From: Patagioenas fasciata
Taxonomy: Eukaryota > Chordata > Aves > Columbiformes > Columbidae
Length of the DNA stretch: 64,000 nt
Direction of reading: 5' to 3'
NCBI RefSeq assembly: GCF_037038585.1
Contig: NC_092523.1
Location: forward strand, 1,927,001 to 1,991,000
A model generated the notes under the pieces. That model was not told the DNA's origin, did no database searches, and saw only the letters and a list, made by a program, of their open reading frames with translations. Of the stretch, positions 1 to 11,726 are shown piece after piece (position 1 is the first letter of the stretch; each line of letters begins with the position of its first letter). The translations under genes and the position numbers were made by a program.

Positions 1-509
1 GCGGCGGGGGGGGAAGAGCGAAGCCAAAGACGGACACAAAACGGGCGCGTACCCTCCCTGCACAAGCCCGAATGCAAATTCCTTCGCCCTCGCAGAACGC
101 CCCCGCGGGCTTTATCTGCGAACAAAGGTCCCCGAGGCGGGCGGTCTCTGCATCACTGCTCCCTCTGTCAGCACCACCTGCTTGGCGTCAGCCGGGAGAG
201 TCGCCGACTTATCTTTTCGCCGCGTCTGCAGAAGCCAACGGGAGCACAATGGAACTCATCGGCCCCGGGTCAGGCAGGGCTTTCTTTCTCGCCCCTGGTA
301 CCACCAGCCCTTTTCACCTCCATCATCTCCAAGACCCCGGAGCGCTCAATGAGAAGGTGGCTTCGAGCGCGGGGAGGAGGAGGAGGAGGAGGAGGGGGGA
401 AATATAGGTCTCCGACGCCGTTTCCCCTCCTCTCCCTTCCCTTAAGACCTGATGGTCTTCAGTCACACATCTTAAAAGAAAAACAAAAAACAAAAACACA
501 AAGACTTAC
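1..509 (-). other. Part of the EXOC6B intron before the last coding exon
   Basis: This stretch is GC-rich with scattered CpG and contains a short GGA triplet run near 373-397 on the plus strand. No coding segment, CR1 piece or RNA gene is visible. Confidence 0.8.
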
Positions 510-583
510 TTGTCTCAAGTCGATGAAGGCCAACTGCAGCGTGTCCCCTTGGAACCCAGGCACTGGGCCGGATCTGGCAAACT
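510..583 (-). CDS. EXOC6B: EXOC6B penultimate coding exon, [16 protein letters not shown] segment
   Basis: 74 nt: two bases completing Gln, then 24 codons from [10 protein letters not shown] to FIDLRQ. Acceptor tttcccacag, donor gtaagt. In human EXOC6B the next and last coding segment begins LLDLFIQWDW. Nothing resembling it occurs at 1-509, so the C-terminus (about 72 residues) lies outside the window. Confidence 0.96.
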
Positions 584-3500
584 CTGTGGGAAAGAAAAGA
601 GGATAAAAAGCGCCTTTAACTAACCATGGACAGGGAGATTGGCAGACGGATGACAGGGAAGACAAGAGAGGCTGGGGGAGAGGAGGACCGCGCTTCTAAG
701 GAGTCATGTCTCCCTCCCTTCAGCCTCTTTGTTCGCCCTTCAAAATTCGTGTCATCAAAACACCATTAATTCCACCGTCCTGACAGCAAGGAAACTGTAC
801 TAATTCGACCTGAAATTTATTCCCATGAGCCGTACTGGGCTCCAGAGTATTTGTTTTGTGAATGGACAAACAACTTGCCGAGAAGAAAGGGGGGGATGGG
901 GGTGGAAAAGTTTTTCCTCTCGACACAATAAAATCTTCAGCTGTGAAACTCCTTTCAGTTCCGAAAGCTATTTATATTTTAGGGTGCCGAAGGAATTTTC
1001 TAATTTCACGCCTGTCGCCAGGCTCCATAAGCGTTCATCAAAAAAATATGCCCAGCCGCATCATTAATTATCCGCCGGTGGATTATCTGCATTATCTGGT
1101 ACGGTGCGCTATTGCCAGCCTACGGTCGCCCCAAATGGGAAGAACCGCGGCCATTATGCGGCATATTTATTTCTGTTGGATGAAGACATCTGACAAGTGA
1201 ATAACATTGGCTTGTGAAGCGAAGAGAATATGTCCAAGGCCACGTTTACCTCCTTCCAACGTCATCTGGCCAAAATGTCATACTTAAGTCATTTCGTTTT
1301 CTTCTAATCTGTTATTTAAGCCAAGCCTAAAACCACCAAGGGGGCCTTGAATGAATCCACGTTAGAGGACCTTGGCTCCTCCATGCCCTTTAAGAGCTTT
1401 TACTTGGTTCGTGCAGCCAACAACTGCACATTTCCAAGTGTGGCTGTTGAAAATATGCCTGAGGTTGATTTTGCCCAGCTTCACTTAGTTTTCACCCTCT
1501 TTAGCTACAGAAGTAACAGCTTTATCTCTGCTCTCCGTGCAACTTTTCATCACCGAGGGACCTAATTAATGAAGCCACAACTCAACACCATGAAAGACTC
1601 CAGAGGGACGTTCTGCCTTTGGCTGAACTTCGTTGTTCCCGTGGACACCGAAGATGGTGAACACCAGAATGAGTTTTCTTGAGGTGCAACTGAGCGTGAT
1701 GGCACAAATGAAGAAGGGAGGCAAACCAGACACCAGCCCACTGGTTTTCAAGCTATTATCGCCCGACTGCTCTGTTTCTTACCATACAGGAACCCTCAAA
1801 ACAGCTCCTGCAGCTCCACAAAGCTGAGCAATAAGGATGGCTTGGCAATGACGAGGACTTTGGCTTCTGTCTCTTTGACTGCGCAAAGGTACTAATGGGC
1901 AAATGTCCTTAAATGCTCAGCAGAGTCATATCATGCCAGGTGGTCTTTTCCTCAACGCTTTTCCTTCCAAAAGTTATCTCATTTTTCAAGCGAATGCCGC
2001 AAAAGAAGGAAAAATAATCATCATAGTCCTATTTTTAAGGACTTCCTATAGCAGTCCAGACATGTGAGCGGTTCCCGTGGCTTTAATGAGGAAAGATTAA
2101 TGAAGCAGACAGTTGGGATTCAGCCCTGTTCCTCAAATGCCTTATTCTGGAAACCAGAGCGGGGTTGTTTGTCAGTTTTCTCGTTCCACCTTGCATGAAA
2201 AGCTCGGGATGGAGAACACCCCTCAACACAGATGCCGGTACCTCCGGGTACCAGTTTTCAGACACCCGCCGCTTGGCTTTTCAATATTTTCGGATGCCAG
2301 AAGAGCTCTAAGATTGAAACCATCACTCATCTTCGCAGCGACCGCTCGAGCGGCAGCTGCTGCAGGACAACACCAAACACGCCGGTAAAGCCATTATTGT
2401 TATCCAACGCCACTACTAGAAATGAAGAATGGAAAATAAAGAGCAAGTATGTAAGCGACTGTTCAGATTTGGGTTTTGGTAAGGATAAGTGCAATTCGAA
2501 ACCAGGAGAAACCATCTGCGGTGGTGGCTATGGGCTGTTTGCTCAGGATGGGACTGGACAGGCTGGAGCTGCAATATTTAGGCTGCGAATACTCAAAACT
2601 GAGTTTACATTTAACCCTCAAAAACTGTTTTAATTAATTCTAACTGTAAAAGCGTTTTAATGTACGTTCGCTATAAAATTTGAGTGCAGCTCGGCTGTGC
2701 CAGCGCACACACGCAAGGGAAGACTAACACAAGCTTTCTGACTCTGATCTGCAAGGCATAAATCATCTTTACGCATCCGCTGTACGCCCCACTGTCTCAT
2801 CTGGAAAAACTATCCCGAAAGCCACATCAATCACTCGCCCACTTTGGAGAAGGACGCACCTGAGAAGCTAAAAACATGGAGATGAGAGAAATAAGTGTCT
2901 GAGCATCCTCTCGAGGGATGCTCAGTGTTGCAGATGTCCCCAGGTTGAGGGACCCAACAAACTGTCCCACCCTCCAAGGATGGGGTCTCATCATGTTACT
3001 AATTATATCTGAAGAAGCACTGGGAAACAGAAAGCCTGAAAGGAACTGCAATGAAAGGAAGTTTCTGTTTTGGATGTAAGGGCTTCGCAGCTGCTAGGGA
3101 TCTGTTTAGAAGTACACATGGAGTTGGGAAATTGAAGATCTTCCCCAAAGCAGGAATTTCGAATCCTCATGAGAAAATGCCTGTGACTGGGTCTTGAAAG
3201 TTTTCTCAAGGCTCGTGAATTTATCGCTACCATCATCTGCTCATGGGCAACTCCAGGCACATTCCATCCCAAGACATGGTTGCAGGTCTCTCTCTTAGGA
3301 AGGAATGGTATGGGGGCGACACTGGAGGAGCTATGGGGTGACACTGGAGGAGCTATGGGGTGACACTGGAGGAGCTATGGGGAGACACTGGAGGAGCTAT
3401 GGGGAGACACTGGAGGAGCTATAGGGTGACACCGCCCGTGACAACAACAGCAGCACATTGAACCAACGTTTGCTCCAACAGCAATTCTCATCAAAAGAAC

Positions 3501-6500
3501 AGCCTGGAGCTTCAACTGCATTACAGCACACTTGACGTCCAAGAAGTGAAATGACGTATGAGCTCATATTATTTGTATTACAGAAGAAATGAGATCAAGA
3601 ACACGCCTTCGACGCTAGAAGAAAGCCGCTGCAGCTCTAAGCAGCCCGAAGAGGAATGAATGCAATGCTTTGCCCCATGGTTGTTATAAAAATAGCTGTA
3701 CCTTCTGTAATCGTAGGTCACAGTTTACATACCAATGCCACGAACTTATTTTGAAGGAGGAGTGAACAAAGTCTTAAAGGAAAATAAAGAAACAAAGAAG
3801 AGAACAGGGCTTTAGAGGAAAGACACAGCCAGTTCTTCTTGGTTTTAATCTCTTCAACCAGATTTCAGGATAATTTTCTCGGAACGACCAAGCACAGTGC
3901 TGGTCTCAGTACTGTCGGATCTGCTTATTGTACCGGCTCCGCGACCAAGGCAAGTGGCAAACAGAGCAAGCCACCTCCAGTACGGCCCCTCGAGCAGAAA
4001 ATCACGAGAGAATAGAGCAGATCAGTATGCGGCTGTTTGTACAAAGCATTTAGCCAGGCTAAAGGTTTGAGAGACTTGTGTTCAGGCCAAAAAAGTAATG
4101 TCTTTGCAAGGGCTGCAGGCTCGGGCCACCCAGGGCAGGTCGCAGGGGGACTCTAACCTCTCTTCCAAAACATTTCACCGATGAAAGAATCAAGGAACAG
4201 GAACTGTTAAGCCCTTTACAATGGACAAAGAATAAAGAGTTCAAACGCTCACCAGAAAAGAGACATCCACTGTAAATTAATTATACCGAACGGGGGGAAT
4301 CTCTTTTTGTCGACTGGAGACGGCTGCGCACACAGGGACAGTCTCACACGTATTGTGCGGTTCAAACAAACACAGCTGGTGACTTAATTCCTCAAAAACA
4401 TCATTTTGAGGACAAGATTTTCTCTGAATTCCACAACATGGCCAGAATTCATGACGGTAGACGCGCGGGATGGAGGTTACAGCAGCTCCCGGTGAGGGGA
4501 ACGTGGACAATCCACCTGCAGTTCCATCCGTTACGAACAAGATTTTCTATTTGGGGAAAAAAACACCTCAGTATTTCCCAATTAAGAATGTAGGTCTCTA
4601 AGTCACCTTCCTTAGACAAACCCTTGGAAGAATATCTCAGAAAAGCCAAGTGACAGGACCTCTTGCACCTTATCCAGAAGCAGAGGATGACACCTTGAGG
4701 ATGCTCAAGCTGAACAACAAATCTCTGGAGAAGCTCACAAAGGAAAAAAGGGGAGAAATAACGGGTAAGGAACTGAGGCGAGAGGAACAAGATCCCACTT
4801 TCCATATTGAGCTTATACTTCACCCACACAGCCCTGCTACGAAGCTGTTCCCCATTATAGGCCAAATTCTCAAAGCTCATCCCCATCTGGAGAATTCCAG
4901 AGAGCTGTGGGGAGAGGGAGGAGTTATCAAAAATATACTGAACTGGGTCAGATTAAATTATTTCTACATCTCTGTGTCATTTTTTCCTCTCGTGGAACAA
5001 AGATGAGCCCAGAGTCCTGTTCCTGCGTGGAGATGAGTGGTCGCAGGGCCGGGATGCTCTGCAGAACTCATCACTGATGGACCACTAGATGTTTTCAAGT
5101 AGAAGATAAGGGAACTCTTCAGAAGACTTTGTACGAGAAGCGTGCCAAGAAAATTGGCCCCTGCCAATCCATAGGACACGTCTGCAGAATCAAGTTATAG
5201 AAATACACAGGTTCCCAAAGCCATGACTCACGATGTGCAGTGGGTGTCTCTCGGCAGATGTGAAGTTCTCAGCTCTGGTAAAATACTAATAGTAGGAAAT
5301 GTGGAGTGCGCACAGCTCACCATGAGCTCATTTGAGCTGCAAAGGTCAACAAGCACCAATGATGAAGGGGAGGTGGGTGCTGAGCTGAGGAACTGTGCGC
5401 TCCTAAAAGGGCTTAAACAAAATTAGGTGTGGACAGAGACATTTTATCATAGAATCACAGGATGGTTTGCGTTGGAGGGACCTTCCCAGCTCCCCCAGTG
5501 CCACCCCTGCCATGACAGGGACATCTTCACCAGCTCAGGTTGCTCAGAGCCCCGTCCAGCCTGGCCTGGGATGTCTCCAGGGATGGTTCAGCCACCACCT
5601 CTCTGGCAAACCTGGGCCAGGCTCTCACCACCCTCAGGGACAACAATTTCTTCCTCATGTCCAGCCTGAGTCTCCCTCCTTTAGTTTCAAACCATCAGCC
5701 CTTGTCCTGTCATAACACGCCCTTCGAAAAAGTCTGTCTTCTCTTCTAGAGATGCAAAGGATTTGCAAATGAATTTCAGTGGGAATCCTCGTAACGAGGG
5801 AGAACACGGGAAAGCTTTGGAGATGAGGATACCCAGCATGTTGTAGCGGACAGCGGGAGCTGGAAACAAAAGGACAGGAGAGGCTGAGATGACACTGTAG
5901 GATCAGCAAGAGGTTTGCAAAGCAGACAGAAGGCAAACAGAGAGAGAAATACTAAAGCTAAAATGCTGAAGGAGAACAGGTGATGGATCATAGGACAGAT
6001 AAAGGGAGAATATAAGACACAAATCAGCTGATGTTTAGATATGGCAGAAGCAAGCAGGAGATCTCAGTTTAGGGGCAACATGAGAAGGCTGGAGAGCTGT
6101 TTCTTTCTCTTTGACACCACACGGACTCCCAGGATTTGCTTGAGTCAGACTTACCAAGACCACTTAGGCGCTGTGTTAAAGCAGAGAGCATTGCCCAAAT
6201 ACTTCCCATCAGCCCTTAAACCAAAAGGCCACGTTTTCTGATAGCTCATTGATGGGGAGTCATGCGCTTCTCCTCCATGCATATTTATACGCATTAATTC
6301 ACCAGGCATCACTTTCTCTGGCGCCGCAAACACTTTGCAACCTCTCGGGAAGGTCAGCTGAGGGAAACGAAGGCAGCGCTAAATAAACTAATGACGTGCC
6401 CTGGGGATCAAATTCAGGAGGAAATAAGTGAGGGTAAACCTAAGCACCGGAAAGTGACACAGCCGTGGAGCAGAGGCTCCCAATTCCATGCCCAATAATT

Positions 6501-9500
6501 TACCCTCCCTGTTTCAGAAAGCACGTCCAGCAGCGCTCGGAAGGCAGCTCATCGATACGAATCACCCCGCTTCGTTTGAACAGCATGAAAACATCGAGTT
6601 TTGTTTCCCAGCGAGGGCCGAGCTTTGACAGGTGAAGGGGTAAAGGAAGCGATCTGCTCCTCTTACCCTCCCAGGAACAGTGCAGATCACGGGGAAAACT
6701 GAAGGTCTGTGGGATCCCAGGGATGAGCTGAACCATGCACCTGTAGGGGCATCGGGATCTGCAGGATCCCAGGGATGAGCTGAACCACACACCTGTATGG
6801 GCATCGGGATCTGCGGGATCAGAGGGATGAGCTGAACCACGCGCTTGTACGGGCACCGGGATCTGCGGGATCCCAGTGATGAGCTGAACCACACACCTGT
6901 ATGGGCATCGGGATCTGCAGGATCCCAGGAATGAGCTGAACCACGCGCTTGTACGGGCACCGGGATCTGCGGGATCCCAGTGATGAGCTGAACCACGCGC
7001 TTGTACGGGCACCGGGATCTGCAGGATCCCAGTGATGAGCTGAACCACACACCTGTATGGGCATCGGGATCTGCAGGATCCCAGGAATGAGCTGAACCAC
7101 GCACCTGTAGGGGCATCGGGATCTGCAGGATCCCAGGGATGAGCTGAACCACACACCTGTATGGGCATTGGGATCTGCAGGATTGCAGGGATGAGTTGAA
7201 CCACGCGCTTGTATGGGCATCAGGATCTGCGGGATCCCAGGGATGAGCTGAACCACACGCTTGTACGGACATCGGGGTCTGCGAGTTCCCAGGGATGAGT
7301 TGAACCATGTACTTGTATGAGCATCGGGATCTGCAGGATCCCAGTGATGAGCTGAACCACACACCTGTACGGGCATCGGGATCTGCGGGATCCCAGGGAT
7401 GAGCTGAACCACGCACTTGTACGGGCATCGGGATCTGCTTGCTCCACGACCACCTCATGTTCTTCCGAGCCATCCATGCCGGCAGCTCATGCAAACTGCA
7501 CTCAACCTTATATTTGGGACAGTCCAGAACACCTATGGTGCTTTAATCGACAGGTAGCAGCTTTCTAAGCTGCCAAAAGCCGTGATCCAGCTCAGCGGCG
7601 TGCCTGTACACTAAATAAACCTGCAGACTCTCAAAGCTCAGCACCCTTTTGCCAGAATTGCTTGTTTTCTTGCTCCAGGTTGTGATGCTCCAGGACGCGG
7701 TGCCAACGCGTGACCCCCAGCCAGCCCTATGGAGGGAACGCACGGGATGGAGCTGTGTTTATTCCTGATGTGCGCAATAAAGCGTTATCAATGAGCGGAA
7801 ATTTAGGCAAGAGAAGTCACCAGGAGGGAAAACGGGGCTGCTGAAGGAGGATAATCTGAGCGGGAAGGCGAGCAGCCTTGCGTGGAGCAGAGCATCCCCA
7901 GAGCGAGCTGGGGAGCAGATGTCTGAGAGGTTTGATCTTGGACCTTGCAGCACCACGAGGCAGAGGCATCGCAGGCAATTTTGGCCGATTTTCCAAAGCT
8001 AAGATTGAAAACCCCTGCCTTAGTGGACGCTGCCTTCAGTGAAGATGGCAGAGCAACCCTCCACTTGGTGTGCCTCTTCCCGGCTCTTCCATTGGCTTCT
8101 TCTGACACCCAAGTACCACCACTGACCACCGTCATCCCAACCTGCAAGCTCCTACAACTGCCACGTTCCTACCAACCACCCGAATCACAGCCGTGGTCCT
8201 TTCACACCATCGCAACCCAGGACACACAGGGTGAAGCTCTGTCCTTCATCACATGCTAATAAAGGTCCCTTTGCTGGGTCTCACCATGGGTGAGGAGCTC
8301 ACACACACATGGTTACCATCAGCTCAACCAGCTCAGAAGAACCACCAGCTGCAGTAACATGACTCTACGAGCTCTAATTCTCATGAGGACCTGCAGCTTT
8401 TTTTTAAACATATGTCTTTTCTTTTTTAACCATGCATCTCAGTGGCACGGAGAGACACCAGACTGAGGCTGTGACCCCTAATATAACACAAATCCATCAG
8501 GTATTGTAGGATCTGAAAAATCATAGAATTATTTAGGCTGGAAAAGACCCTTAAGGTCATCAAATCCAACCATTAACTCAGCACTGCCAAGTCCAACACT
8601 GCCCCATGTCCTGAGAACCTCCTGTCCGTCTGTCCAGCCCTCCAGGGATGGTGACTCCAGCACTGCCCTGGGCAGCCTGTTCCAATGCCCCACAGCCCTT
8701 TGGGGAAGAAATTGTTCCCAGATCCAACCTCAACCTCCCCTGGCGCAACTTGAGGCCGTTTCCTCTGTTCCTGGCGCTTGTTCCTGGGGAGCAGAGCCCG
8801 ACCCCCCTGGCTCCAAGCTCCTTTCAGGCAGTTCAGAGATCAGAAGGTCTCCCCTCAGCTCCTGTTCTCCAGCTGAACCCCCCAGGTCCCTCAGCCGCTC
8901 CCATCACACTTGTGCTCCAGCCCCTCACCAGCTCCGTTCCCTTCTCTCCACTCGCTCCAGCACCTCAAGGCCTTTCTTGGCGTGAGGGGTCCAAAACTGC
9001 CCCCAGGATTTGAGGTGCATCAAGAGATCAGCATCAGTGGTGTGGAGATTTCTCTCCTGTTGCGACTTTCCCAAACCTTTCCATCTATTCACTGCAACAT
9101 CCCCTTTTCTCCCCTAAAATACACTTCTGTGGCAGGATGGATACAGCAACCACACAGCGCAACGTCCTAAAACCAGGGAGTTCATCCTCCAAACCACCAC
9201 GCTCACCTCCATGGCCACATGGGCTGCAGGTTGGGAGAACATCAGGCAGGTGTCTGCATGGAGAGGACACCTGGGGCGAACCCCGGCGTCTTGCATGGGA
9301 TTTCTGCGTGGGAAAGCGCTGGGAGCCAGATAACGCAGCCAAGAAGGAGCTGGGGAACGGCTGCGCCGGGCCCCGTATTGGCAAATTTTGGCACGTTTGT
9401 GTGTCGGGCTGGAGGATCCTCAAAACCAGCGGGACATGTGGGGTTCGCATTGCCTGCCCCCGGGAGCCGGCTGAACACACACTGGGAGCAGAATGAAGCT

Positions 9501-11640
9501 TCAAGCATCATTTTTACGGCGGTTTTAATCTCTCATAAAGCGGTGGCTAAAAGAGTTGAGAGATTGTGGAACTGCTTATTTTATGATCTAAGTATTGTAA
9601 AAACAATCTGCTGGAACGGGGTCTGTGGATGGGAAACACTTCTTATACATATATATATATATGTGTGTGTGTGTGTATATATATGTATATATATAGATAT
9701 ATATATATATACCGGCACCAGAAGGTCTAAAAAAGAGCAGAGCAGGGCGCAGGGTTACAAGGCACAAAGCTACTACAAAAAGCACATTGCACATACTGTT
9801 AAACCTTGGGTTACAGACGCATTCTGGAAGACACCAAACCCATCTTAAAAAGCACGTGGCTATTCTGAAAAAGGCGTCACCTCCTCTATTTCCAGGTTCA
9901 CAGAAATATTTGCGTTAGGTGGGGTTTTTTTTACCTCTCCTGAGTTGGTTTTTCTCCTCTTTTCAAGCTGGCTCATTGGGCTGGAGCCAGAACTCCCTCC
10001 TAAACTGGGACATAATTAGACGTGTCCTACTGTGTCCTTCTGGGCAGTTCGTTTAACCTCCGCCTTATTTCACTTCAGGTTTAAAAAGGAGGTGAGAGAT
10101 TCTCTCTTGACTGATTTAAACGAGCTACGGAAAGCCAAGCACTAAGAAACAAGAGTCACAACTAATACCTGGCTTTCTTGCCTCTTTTGCACCAAAATTG
10201 CTGCTGATATATATGGGACTACGCATATGACCAAGACATGCAATATTTGGCTCTTTAATTTTACTACTTTTCTCCACTCTTCCAAAAGCTTTCTTTTCAA
10301 AGCTCATAAAATCAATGAGCTGTAGATACTCGGCGCTTTGAGCACGCAAAACCAGCACATTTCTAGGGAAAGGGAACTGATAGCACGGCCAAGAGGTCCC
10401 ATCACGACATTGACCTTGTCCCAAGCACCACCCAAGGCCACACGTGCCTGGTGCCCAACCTCGCCCTGATTGAATTGTTCTGGGTGGAAAAGCCCCTGAA
10501 GACCATTGAGTCAACCGTTAACCACCCCTGGCTCTGCCCCATGTCCCTGAGAATTAATTTACCCGTGTCTTGTTTTCTAAGCCTACACCATCGTTCTTCT
10601 CACCTCTACAGTTGTTTATCTACTGTGTATATACACCTGTTTTCTTGTAATACATGTTATTTCTAACATAGAGCAAATTATCTGCACCACCTTCAAACCA
10701 GGCTTAATATACCACTAAGTCCTCTCATTAATTTGCCCCATCGCTCTCTTAACCAGCTTATACCTTCGGCATTCACAAGAGACTGGAACAAAAGCCCAAT
10801 AAAACCCAGGATCAAAAATGTGAAGCCCTGCTCCCACATCACACAACTCACTGGAAGAGCTCCAAACAGCCCCCAAATCCGATTTTAATATGATAAGTAC
10901 GTGATAAAGCCACTAAACTGGGGAATGCTTGGGGGCCTGGGGAGAGGAAAAGGGTGGAGGGCAGAGACGTAAAGTCAATGTGCAACTGGTATTATAAGGG
11001 TGCTGGGATTTGCACTGGAGCTTTGAGGTGGGAAGGAAAGGAAAGGAAAGGAAAGGAAAGGAAAGGAAAGGAAAGGAAAGGAAAGGAAAGGAAAGGAAAG
11101 GAAAGGAAAGGAAAGGAAAGGAAAGGAAAGGAAAGGAAAGGAAAGGAAAGGAAAGGAAAGGAAAGGAAAGGAAAGGAAAGGAAAGGAAAGGAAAGGAAAG
11201 GAAAGGAAAGGAAAGGAAAGGAAAGGGAGGGGAGGAAAGGAAAGGGAGGGGAGGAAAGGAAAGGGAGGGGAGGAAAGGAAAGGGAGGGGAGGAAGGAAAG
11301 GAGGAAGGGAGGGAGGCAGGGAAAGGAAGGAAGGGAGGGAAGGAGGAAGGGAGGAAGGGAGGAAGGGAAAGAGAAAGAGAGAAGAAAGAGAGAGAAGAAA
11401 GAGAGAGAGAGGAAGAGAGAGAGGAAGAGAGAGAGGAAGAGAGAGAGGAAGAGAGAGAGGAAGAGAGAGAGGAAGAGAGGGAGAGAGGGAGAGAGGGAGA
11501 GAGGGAGAGAGAGGAAGAGAGGAAGAGAGGAAGAGAGGAAGAGAGGAAGAGAGGAAGAGAGGAAGAGAGGAAGAGAGGAAGAGAGGAAGAGAGGAAGAGA
11601 GGAAGAGAGGAAGAAAGGAAGAAAGGAAGAAAGGAAGAAA

Positions 11641-11726
<86 letters not shown>

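Noticed and set aside
6703..7437. CRISPR-like array
   Set aside because: The repeats are contiguous with no unique spacers, and the host is a vertebrate.
6500..7494. Minus-strand open frames of 197 to 310 codons with repeating [15 protein letters not shown] peptides
   Set aside because: They are produced by the stop-free 52-bp minisatellite in three frames at once, which is a repeat artefact.
8648..9013. Plus-strand 121-codon frame, and similar ones at 25512, 41983, 53832 and 59621
   Set aside because: These lie inside CR1 3' regions, mostly antisense, and recur with every copy of the repeat.
9219..9848. Plus-strand 209-codon frame crossing a TA/TG microsatellite
   Set aside because: It has no recognisable domain and runs through simple repeat encoding alternating Tyr/Ile and Val/Cys. 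It is a chance frame.
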